Assembly: GCA_963772645.1 (NCBI GenBank)
Contig: CAVYYD010000007.1
Coordinates: forward strand, 124,001 to 188,000
DNA length: 64,000 nt
Source: DASSQJ01 sp963772645
GTDB taxonomy: Bacteria > Actinomycetota > Actinomycetes > Actinomycetales > Dermatophilaceae
Direction: 5' to 3'
Shown here piece after piece: positions 24,101-36,100 of this stretch; position 1 is the stretch's first letter; every line of letters begins with the position of its first letter. The notes under the pieces are model-generated. The model was not told the origin of the DNA, ran no database searches, and worked only from the letters and a program-made list of their open reading frames with translations. Both the position numbers and the translations under genes were made by a program.

Positions 24101-27100
24101 CATCCACGGCGACTGGCACCCGAGCGTCGACACCGAGGCGGGCAACCCCGACGGCGCCGTCATCGTCCTGCGGGGCACCATCGTCAACGATGCCGTCATC
24201 GACGGCTCGACGCCCCCGGCCGAGAACTCCGCCAGCGGCGCCACCGGCCTGACCCGTGTCTACGGCAACGAGGACGCCGACCTCATCGTCCTCGACCAGA
24301 CCGTCCTCGTCGGTAACACCCGCGCCTACGGGTCGGCGAGCGCCACCGTCGCGAACGCCTACACGACCCCGGCGGACGGCGAGGACACGATGGTCGTCTA
24401 CAAGCTCGCGACGATGGATGTCGGCACTGTGGCCCTCGACGGACAGGCCGGCACGGACCACTACGTCGTCTGGACCCACGGCTCGGCGGCCGGCGACCAC
24501 CACTACGTCGTCAACGTCCTGGACTCCGGTGCCCCCGCGGACGGTTCCGACACCCTCGAGGTCGACGGTGCCAACGGCGCGCTCAACGGCCTCGACCCGG
24601 TCACCGGGATGCCGTACCCGACCGACGACGTCTTCCTCCTGCGCCGCTCGAGCTCCATCGCGGGTGAGAGCCCGGCCCGGCCGGCGCTCTACGAGCCGTC
24701 CGGCTACGTCGCGGTCCTCCACCCCGTGGACGGCCTGACCGACCGGCTCCTCGCCGTCCAGCAGTCCGGGTACGGCGGCTCCACCGAACGGATCGGCTAC
24801 GACGCGGCGGTCAACGGCGGCCTGGCCGTGCGCGGCCTCGGTGGCAACGACTACTTCGCGGCCGACGACAACGCGGCGATGACGACCCTCGACGGCGGCA
24901 CCGGGAACGACAGCTTCCAGGTCGGGCAGATCTTCGGGATGCGCCGCGACGACGTCTTCAGCGGCCTGTCGCCCCCGGACTGGTTCCCCACCATCGCGAC
25001 GACCCGCGGCTACCTCTCCGAAGGCAACTCCGCACCGATGCTGGTCCAGGGCGGCTCCGGCGACGACGCCTTCACCGTCTACAGCAACCACGCGACCCTG
25101 CGCCTCGAGGGCAACGACGGCAACGACATCTTCACCGTCGAGGCCTTCGCCCTGGCGAAGACCGACGCCAACGGCTACCTGGTCATGGGGCCGCTCTTCA
25201 CCGGCCAGGTGACCGTCTCCGGCGCCAACACCATCACCCGCACCGACGCCGGCAGCTTCCTTGCCGACGGGTTCGCGGTCGGCGAGACCCTCGTCGTCGC
25301 GGGCACCGGCCCCACCCACGACAACACCGCCTCCACCGCCTACGTCATCGCCGGGGTCACGGCGAGCACGATCACCCTCGACCTGCACCAGACGACGACC
25401 GCCCCGCTGGCGACCTCCGGCACGTTCACCGTCTCGCTGAGCAGTGGACCGCTGACGCGGGCCACCCTGACGGTCTCCGGGAGCACCATCAGCCGTAGCG
25501 ACGGCGGCAGCTTCCTCACCGACGGCTTCCTGCAGGGCCAGGCGATCGCCCTCGCCGGCACCGGCACGGTCGCCGACAACCTGGCCGGCATCCCGTACGT
25601 CATCACCGACGTCACCGCGACGACGATCACCGTCTCGGCCGCGCTGCCCGGCCCGGGCGGCACCTTCGCCGGCGCCACCGTCAGCGGGGTCCTGCCGAGC
25701 CCGCTGCTCACCTCCGGCTTCTCGACCGCCGCCCAGACCGACATCCGCACCGGCAACGGCGACAACCAGGTGCAGTACAACATCAACGCCCCGGTCTCGG
25801 TCGACGGCGGACCCGGCTTCAACAAGCTCGTCGTCCTCGGCACCGAGTTCGCCGACCACATCGTCGTCACCGACCACGGCATCTTCGGCGCCGGCCTCCA
25901 GGTGGCCTACCGCAACATCCAGGTCATCGAGGTCGACGCGCTCCAGGGCGACGACACCATCGACGTGCTGTCCACCCCGTCCGGCGTCGCCGTCCGCGCC
26001 CTCGGCGGCCTCGGCAGCGACGTCATCAACGTCGCCGGTGACGTCGTGGGCGACGTGGTGAGCCGCAACCCCGAGGGGACGACCGCGACGGTCAACCACC
26101 TCGTCACCTCGACGGACCCGAGCTACAACGGCATCGTCGCCCCCGGGCTCAACGTCACCGTCGCCCGGCCGACCCAGGGCGCCGTCATCATCGCCGAGTC
26201 CGGCGGGTTCACCGACGTCCGGCGTGCCGACCCGGTCCCCGGCATCGGGACGATCGACTCGTACACGGTCGGACTCGTCCACGCGTCGACGAAGGATGTG
26301 TGGATCTCGGTCACCGCTGCCCTGGCGCCGCAGGACCAGCGCCCCGACGGCTCCGGCCGGACCGCCGACACCGTGTACCTCTGCGCTGGCACCGCTGCGC
26401 AGTGCAGCACCTACGCGGACTTCACCCGCGTGGTCTCCCTGGACGGTGCGTCGAAGACCCTCTCGGACTACGCGCTCGTCCTCCACTTCGCACCAGGCGA
26501 GACCCAGAAGACCATCTGGGTGGCCGCCGCGGACGACACCGAGCCGCAGGGCACCGTCGTCGTGGCCATCAGCCACACCGTGCTCAGCGCCGACCCGACC
26601 TTCGACCACGCGGTCGTGCGCAACGTCGAGGTGACCGTCCACGACAACCTCACCCCGGGGCTGGACGTCGTCCAGCTCGACGCGAGCGGCAACCCCGACC
26701 AGAGCACGACCGTCATCAAGGGCACCGCGACCACCGCACTGACCGACCGGTTCTCACTCACCCTGCCGAGCGCCCCGAGCGGCCGCGTCACCTACGTCAT
26801 CACCCCGTCGGACGCCCGCCTCGTCCTGAGCAACAGCAGCCTGGACTCGAGGTTCGGCCTGGGCGCGGTCGTCGGAGGCGTCCAGACGTACACGGTGTAC
26901 TTCACGCCGTCCGGCACCACGGCCTGGGACGTCCCGCTCGAGATCACCGTCACGGCGGTCGACAACTTCCTGCCCGAGGACCCGACCTACAGCACGCTCT
27001 CGTTCGCCGTCGACACCGGCGGCGCGACGCGTGACCAGTCCTACGACGGCGTCACCGCGTCCCTCGACGTCCTCGTCCTCGACGACAACACGCCGGGCGT

Positions 27101-30100
27101 CTACGTCGCCCAGTCCGGCGGGTCGACCCTCGTCGCCGCGCCGCCGGGCTCGCCCGCCACCGACAGCTACACGGTGCGGCTCACCCAGCGGCCGGCCGCC
27201 CCGGTCACCGTCGGGATGATCACCGACGGCCAGACGAGCGTCACCCTCGGCGGCCGGGTGAGCCTGCAGTCCGTGGGTCGGCTGGCGGCCAAGGCGATGT
27301 TCACCGGGAACGTCACCGTCTCCGGCAGGACGGTCACCCTCGCCGCCGGGTCCGAGATCGGCAGCTTCCTCTCCGACGGCTTCGCGGTGGGCCAGTGGCT
27401 GCTCGTCACCGGCTCCGGAGGCAATGACAACACCATCGACCACGGCTACCGGATCGCCGGCGTCACCGCGACGACGATCACCCTCTCCGACGCCCTGCCC
27501 GCCGGCGGCAGCTTCACGGGCGTCACGCTCAGCGTCATCAGCCCGGCCGGGCTCTTCACCGGCGACGTGACGCTCTCCGGTGGCGTCCTGACCCGGACCG
27601 ACGGGCGGAGCTGGCTCGACAACGGCTTCCTCGAGGGCCAGATCGTCCGGATCGGTGCCGCGTACTACAAGATCCAGTCGATCCACGGCTCGACCCTGTC
27701 CCAGATGAGCTTCACCTCGACCGCCACGCCGGCCGACTTCACCGGGATGCTGACCCTCACCGAGTACGCGCCGAGCATCACCTTCGACTCGACGAACTGG
27801 TACCAGCCGGTGACCGTGACGGTCTCGGCCGACGGCGACTTCGTCCTGCCGCCCGGCCGTGCCGACCTCATGACCTTCCCGAAGACCCCGCACCTGCTGT
27901 CGGCGATCCGTGGACCGCTGTCGGTCGAGGGCGGCACCGGCGGCCAGACGCGCACCCTGACCGGTGCGGTGATCCTCCCGCGCGAGGTCAACACCCCGCC
28001 GTTCGGCATCGCCCAACAGCCGTCCGAGGCGCGCCAGGTCGACGTCCTCAACGTCTACGACGACGGCGCCCGCGCGAACCACGCCGGTGACCTCACCTCG
28101 ACCGCGCTCACCGGGTTCGGGATGGGGCCGGGCCTCACCTTCGACCAGCACGGTGGCGTGAACTACAACCCGGCGGCCGGCGCGGCCGGACAGGCGACCT
28201 TCGGTGAGGCGGCGAGCTTCCCGGGCGGGATCAGCTACGGCACCATCTCGGTCGACGCGAACGGCGACATCCGCACCGACGCCTCCCGCACGACGATCGA
28301 GGTGCTCGACATCCTGCTCGGTCAGGGCAACGACACCCTGACCATCCACAGCACGATGATCCCCGGGCCCGACCAGGCGACCGACGACAAGCTCGCGGCC
28401 GGCATCCCGTCCCTGCACGGTGGCCTCACCCTCGTCCAGGGCGGCGGCAACGCGCTGCTCCAGGTGGTCGGGACCTTCACCCTCGCCGCGCACTCGGTGA
28501 CCCGGACCGACGGGCACGCCTGGACCGAGGCCGGGTTCGCCCTGGGCGACCGGGTCACCCTGCCCGGCTTCGCGCCCGGCACCTTCACCGTCACCGGCTT
28601 CTCCGGTTCGGACGGCGAGACGATGCTGCTCAGCGGCCCCGCGCTGACCGCCGGGACGCTCGGCACCGACACCGCCCGCGCCACCGTGTCGGTCTACGAC
28701 CCGCTGTCGCCCGCCACCGGGTACGTCCGCATCGGCGGCGACCACATCGTCGTCACCGACGAGGGCGGCGGCCAGGGCTCCGGCACGCCCGGTCCGCTCT
28801 CGCCCCTCGTCGTCTACGGCGACACCTCGCAGGACGGGATCTGGTACTCCGGCGACCCGAACGAGCAGTCCGGGCACGTGTTCGGCGACAAGCCGACGAT
28901 CGAGCCCGTCGGCAACTCGCCGGTGTTCTCGTTCCCGCTGGCCCAGCCGTTCCGGTTCTTCGGCAACGACGTCATCGACGCCGGCGCCCTCGACGCCTCG
29001 GTGACCTCCGGGCCGCTCCCGACGATCGGGATCACGGCGTACGGCGGTCCCGGCCGGGACACGATCATCGGCAGCCAGGTCGGCGACCAGCTCTTCGGCG
29101 GCTCGGGCAACGACCTCGTCCTCGGCCAGCGCGGCAACGACCTCGTCCACGGCGACAGCGGCATCAACGTCGACGTCATCACCCGCGTCGTCACCGTCGT
29201 CACCGCGAACGCCAGCCCGCTCGCCACCGCCGACACGCTGTTCGCCGGGCACGACGTGCTGTACGGCGAGGGCGCCGGCTCCGCGCCGAGCACCGACGTC
29301 ACCGGCACCACCGACAACCAGGACGTCATCTTCGGCGACCACGGCCAGGTCACCCAGGACGTCCAGGACGTGCGCGCCTGGCTGTTCGACCGGGCCACCC
29401 AGGCCTTCGTCGAGCAGGACCTGCGGCCGCAGCGGATCCAGGTCGCCGGCCAGGCACCCGCAGGTCGGGACCCGTCCCTGTGGCCGCTGTTCGACGGGCA
29501 CATCGTGGACGTGCGGACCGTGCAGCCCCAGAACGGCGTCGGCGACACCATCGACGGCGGCATCGGTAACGACCTGCTCCTCGGCGGGGGCGGCGGCGAC
29601 ACCGTCGCCGGCAGCGCGGGCAACGACCTCGTCTTCGGTGACTTCGGCCTGATCGGCTGCACGACCGTGAACGGCACGGCCGACCCCACCGACCGGAACC
29701 AGCTGTGCAGGGTGGACGCGAACCTGCTGCCGTTCGACGTGCCGCTCAACGACCACACCTTCTCGTGGAGCTCGCTGGACAACGGCCCGACCGCGGGCTA
29801 CGGCAACGACCTGATCAGCGGTGGCACCGGCGCCGACGTCCTCGTCGGTGGCGCCGGCTCCGACCGGGTCAGCGGCGGCGCGGGTGACGACGACATCATC
29901 GGCGGCAACACCGGTGCCAAGGTGGCCGGGGTCACGTCCGGCGGCGCCGGTGGTTGGAACGCGGGGGTCGACTACAGCGGCGGCCACGTGGCCTTCGGGG
30001 ACGTGTTCGACGGCACCGGCGGCTACGACGGACCGCACAGCGCCTGCGTCTCCGCGGCCTCCTGCACCTACGGCGACTACCTCGACGGCGGCAGCGGCAA

Positions 30101-33100
30101 CGACGTCGTCGCCGGCGACAACGCGACCATCCTGCGCACCGGCAGCACCTACGGCCCGCAGTTCCGCGTGCTCACCGGCACCGCGATCTTCGACACGAGC
30201 AACGGCGCGTCGAACATCCTCGGAACCGAGCTGAGCGGCACCTCGAGGCCGTGCCAGTGGGTCGACGCGGCCGGGCTGACGACCCCCGCGGTCGGCTGCA
30301 CCGACTACGGCTACCAGGCCGACCCGCTCGGCACCCGCATCCGCGACGTCACGCTGTACGACCAGAGCTTCACGCCGCCGACGGGCACCTTCTCCGACTC
30401 GGACATCGCCGGTGGCGCCGGTCAGGACGTCCTCTTCGGCCAGCTCGGCAACGACTGGGTCCAGGGCGACGGCTCGGTCATCGACGAGCACGGCCTGGTC
30501 ACCATCGACGTCCAGACCCGCGACACCGTGAACGACCCGCGCGCGTCGGTGGAGGACCACGCCGGACCGGGCACCGACGGCCGTGACTGGATCGAAGGCA
30601 ACGGCGGCAACGACGTCCTCTACGGCGGGCTCGGCCAGGACGACCTCATCGGCGGCAGCTCGGACATGTGGTCACTGACCACCCGCGACCAGCGCCCCGA
30701 CGGCGCCGACACGATCTACGGCGGCGCCGGCACCCGGGTCGGCATCAACGACCTGGGGAACACCTCCTCGGTCGGGCACGCCCACGACGCGGACGTCGTC
30801 ATGGGCGACAACGGCGACGTCTACGACCTCGTCGGCGCGAACGGCAGCCCGAGCACCGACGCCAACGGGAAGGCCAAGGACCCGCTCGCCTTCCTCACCT
30901 TCAACTACGACACCTACAGCCCTCTCGAGACCGTCGTCCCGCGGTCCTACGCCTACCTCGACTACACGGTCGGCGTGGCCGGCCCGAACGACATCGGTGG
31001 CGCCGACCTCGTCCACGCGGAGTCCGGCGACGACATCGTGCTCGGCCAGCTGGGCAGCGACGTGCTGTTCGGCGACGGCCAGGACGACACGATCATCGGC
31101 GGCACGGGGAACGACCGGATCTACGGCGGCGCCGGGTGCGACGGGATCCTCGGCGACGACGGGTACTTCAAGACCAGCCGCAACGGCCTCACCGAGCCGC
31201 TGTACGACCTCACCGCGCCGAACACCGACTGGCTCGTCGCGATCCCTGGCCCGTACACCCAGGCGTCGCTCTACCCGCAGGACGCGCTGTTCAACGAGGC
31301 CCGTCTGCTCGGCTACCCGGTCGACCCGGCGGCCCCGGGCGCCCCGAACTACGCCGACATCGTCTACGGCGGGCTCGGCGCCGACTGGATCCACGGCGAG
31401 GGCGGCGACGACGCCATCTCGGGCGCCGAGGCCCTGCCGTTCTACTTCACCGACATCCCGCAGTCCCAGATCCTCGCCGCCTGGGGCGTCGACCCGACCG
31501 ACCCGCTGGCCTACGACCCGCTGACGACGACGTTCGCCGACTACAACGCGAACGACCCGTGGTCGAAGATCTACGACTGCACCGACGGCACCAAGGACAT
31601 CGGCGTCGCCGGGACGTGCGCCCAGGGCCAGAAGGTCGACTTCTTCCTCAACTTCACCCCGTACGTCCTCGACGCGAACGGCACCCCGACCTTCGACGGC
31701 ACCGGGGTGCAGATCAAGAGCAACGACGGCTGCGACATCGTCTTCGGTGACAACGGCAACGACTGGCTGGTCGGCGGCACGAACACGAACTGGCTGTTCG
31801 GCGGCTTCGGCGACGACCTGCTCCAGTCCTCGCAGAACCTCGAGACCGACAACGAGTACAACCGGGTCCCCGAGGACGCGCGGTGGTCCGAGCCGACGTT
31901 CGCCTACGGCGGCGCCGGGCGTGACGTGCTCATCGCCGACACCGGCCGGGCCCGGATGTACGACTGGACCGGCGAGTACAACAGCTTCGTCGTCCCGTTC
32001 AGCCCGTTCGGCGCCCCCGTCGTCAACCGCTCCTTCAGCCCGTGGGTCCGGGACTTCATCAAGGCCCTGGCCGTCGCCGGCGGCATGGACCTCACCTTCG
32101 ACCCCGCGGCGAACACGAGCCCGACCGGCAACACCGGGGTCTTCGGCCCGCAGGACGAGCTGGCCCTGAGCACCCCGCAGGACCAGTACTGGAACGACCA
32201 GCACGGCGGCCCACGCGACCCGCAACCCGGGAACGTGCCGGGCGTCCAGATCGACTACCGGGGCCTGGTCGACCTCGCCCCCGGCTGCGCGTGCGACACC
32301 GGCGTCGTCATCGTCGTCAAGGGCGCCGTCAACGCCGTCGACCCGCTGCACCCGACCGCGGCCGAGGACGCCGAGGTGGCGCCGGGTGCCGTTCTGGCCG
32401 TCGACGCCCCGGTACTCCTCACCTACCTGCTGTCCAACCCGGGTCCGGCGCCGCTCCAGGTCGTCTCGGTCGTCGACGACAACGCCACGCCGTTCGACAC
32501 CAGCGACGACTTCTCGCCGGTCTACGTCAGCGGCGACACCAACGGGAACGGCCTGCTCGACCCGGGCGAGGTGTGGCTCTACACCGCTGCCGGCGTCACC
32601 GGCGCCCCGACGACCGCCACCGCCGGTGGCCACGAGCACGTCGTCACCGCGGTCGGCTACGACGTCACCGCGAGCGCGCTCATCCAGTCCTCGGACCCGA
32701 CGAACTACACGGCGAGCCCGACCGAGGTCGTCCTCGGCAAGGACGTGGGCGCCGTCGACCCGCTCCACCCGACCCTCACCGAGCAGGCGGACAGCCAGGC
32801 GACCGCCCCGCACGTCGCGGCAGGCTCGCCCGTGGTCTGGACCTACCGGGTCACGAGCACCACGGTCCCCCTGACGGTGCTGACCGTCGTCGACGACAAC
32901 GGCACGCCGAGCGACGCCACCGACGACTGGTCGCCGCTGCCGGTGGTCGTGACCTACCTCGGGAAGACGTACAACGTCGGCGACACCAACTACAACGGCC
33001 TGGTCGACCCCGGCGAGACGTGGCTCTACACCTCGCAGTACGCCCCCGGTGCGCCTACCACCGCCGACGCGGGATGGTTCGTCAACGCGGCGGTCGTGGA

Positions 33101-36100
33101 CGCGGTGGACGCGACGGGCACGCACTCCATGGCGCGCGACGTCGCCTGGCTGTTCGGGAACACGGGTCTCGGGCTCGTCAAGGCCGTGAACGCGGTCGAC
33201 CCGCTGCACCCGACGCTCGGCGAGGACGCCAACGGCACCGGCCCGACGGTCGCCATCGGCGCCCCGGTCACCTTCACCTACCTCGTGGTCAACTCGAGCA
33301 CCGGGGTCATGCGGATCCTCGACGTCGTCGACGACCACGCGACGGCGACGACGACGACCGACGACGCGTCGCTCTCCGGTGGCCAGATCGCGCCCGTCCG
33401 CGCCGCCGACGACGTCCACAACATCGGCGACCGCAACCTCAACGGTGAGTTCGACCCGGGCGAGCAGTGGCTCTACCGGTGGACGACGACGGCGCTCGAG
33501 ACGACCTGGGTCAACACGGCGGTCGTCACCGCGGTCAACGCGGCCGGCCAGCTCGTGAGCGCGAGCGACGTCGCGCAGTACACCGGGGTCGGCGCCCACG
33601 TGACGCTGCACACCGCGGTCAACGCGCTGCACCCGCTGGCGCCCACGTCCTCCGAGGACGCGAACACCCCGCCCGGTGCTTCCCTGACCATCGGCTCCCC
33701 GGTGACGTACACCTACCTCGTCGTCAACGACGGCTTCCTGCCGCTGACGAACATCCGCGTCCACGACGACACGAACGGCTTCACCCCCGCCCCCGTCACC
33801 ACGACCTGCAACGGCGTGGCCCGCAACGTCGGTGACACGAACTGCAACGGCCTCCTCGACGTCCACGAGACGTGGCTCTACACGAGCTCCGGCGTCATGA
33901 CTCTGACCGCGCTGTCCGGGACGCACCTCGATACCTCCTCGGTCGCCGCGACACCGGACTCGTCGCCGGTGCTCCCGGACGTCACCTCGAGTGACCCGAC
34001 GTACTACACCGCCTCTCCGGTCGGCCTCGTCGTCGTCAAGGCGGTCAACGCGGTCGACCCCGCGAACCCGACGGCCGCCGAGAACGCGAACGACCCGCAG
34101 AGCCCCTACGACGTGCCCACCGGCCACTCCGTGGTCTTCACCTACGCCGTGAGCGCGGACTCGTTCAAGACGACGCTCGACGGCGCCACCCTCGTCCTCA
34201 CCGACGACAACGGCACCCCCGGCACGGCCGCGGACGACTTCCACCCGACCTACGTCACCGGCGACAAGAACGGCAACGGGCTCATCGACAAGGGCGAGAC
34301 CTGGGTCTTCACCTCCACCGTCCGCGCCGCGCAGGCCGGCCTCCACTGCAACCTCGTCGTGGCCGTCGACACGACGAACGACACGACGTACCGGAACCAG
34401 GACATCGCCTGCTACCTCGGGGTGACGGCACAGGTCTCGGTCAAGAAGGCGACCAACGCCACCGACCCGCTGCACCCGACCGTGCTCGAGGAGGGCGACG
34501 ACCACGCCCACCAGCTCTACCTGCCGGTGAACACCGCCGTCGTCTGGACCTACCGGGTGACCAACCCCGGGAACACCCCGCTGCAGGTCACCGGCATCGT
34601 CGACGACTTCGGCACGCCGAACGACCCGACCGACGACTTCGCGCCACAGCCGTTCCGCGGCCCGGATGGCATCCACAACGTCGGCGACCTCAACGACAAC
34701 GGCCTCCTGGACCCGTGCACCCCGACGTCGTGCGAGGTGTGGCTCTACACCTCCGCCGGAGTCGTCACCTACGCGGTGCGGCCGGGACAGTTCGACTCCT
34801 CGGCCACGGTCACCGCCGTCGAGCCCCACCTGGGGACCACGGTGACGGCGAGCGACGTCAGCGACCACTACGGCTCGATCGACGAGCTCGTCGTCCACAA
34901 GGCGGTCAACGCGCTCGACCCGCTGCACCCGACGGCGTACGAGGACGCCAACTCGGCGCCCGGTCCGATCCTCCTCGCCGGCTCGACGGTGACCTGGACC
35001 TACCTGGTGAGCAACCTCGGCAGCACCGCCCTCGACGTCTGGGCCGTGAGCGACGACAACGGTGGGGGCACCCCGTTCGACGCGATGCCGGTGCTCACCG
35101 CGGACGGCTACGTCGTCGGCGACACCAACGACAACGGCGTCCTCGACCCGCACGAGACGTGGCTCTACTCCGCGACGGGCGTCGTGGCCCTCGGCCAGTA
35201 CCGGAACACCGCGACCGCGTACGCGAACGTCCTCGGCCAGCCGAACCCGCCGACGTCGTGCCCGACCAACCCCGAGGCCGACGTGTGCGCGAGCGACGTC
35301 GCGAACCTCTACGGGAGCCTCGGCGGCATCGACATCGTCAAGAAGCTCGACGGGCGGGTCTCCCACGACGCCACCGACCCGATCCTTCTCGCGACCGGCG
35401 CCCACGTCACCTACACCTACGAGGTCCGGGCGAACACCTCCACCGCGCTGAGCGACATCACGGTCGTCGACGACAACGGCAGCCCCGCGAACCGCGCCGA
35501 CGACGTGACGCCGGCGCCGGTGCTGGCTGCCGACGGCATCCACAACGTCGGTGACCTCAACGCCAACGGCCTCCTCGACCCGTGCACGCCGACCTCCTGC
35601 GAGGTGTGGCTCTACACGGCGCCGCACACCGTCGCCTACGGCCCGTACGGCAACGTCGTCGAGGTCAGCGGGGTGCTCGACGGGGTGAGCCCCACGACCA
35701 CGGTCTGGGCCGACGACGTCAACTACTCGAGCGGGGTCATCCCGGCGGTGCGCCTCGTCAAGGCCGTCGACGCGCTCGACCCGCTGCAGCCGACGAGCAT
35801 CGAGGACGCGAACGCCCAGCCGGCGAAGGAGCTCCTCGCCGGAACGACGGCGGTGTGGACCTACGTCGTGACGAACACCGGCAACGTCTGGGTCGTGCCC
35901 ACGAGCATCACGGACGACAACGGGACCCCGAACGACCCGAGCGACGACCTCACCCCGACCCCGGTGATGTCGGGCGGGCACACCGTCGGCGACGTCAACG
36001 CGGACGGACGGCTGGACGTCGGGGAGTCGTGGCTCTACACCGCGTCGAGCACCGTGATCGCCGGGCCGTACCTGAACACCGCGACCGTCACCGTGCACCA

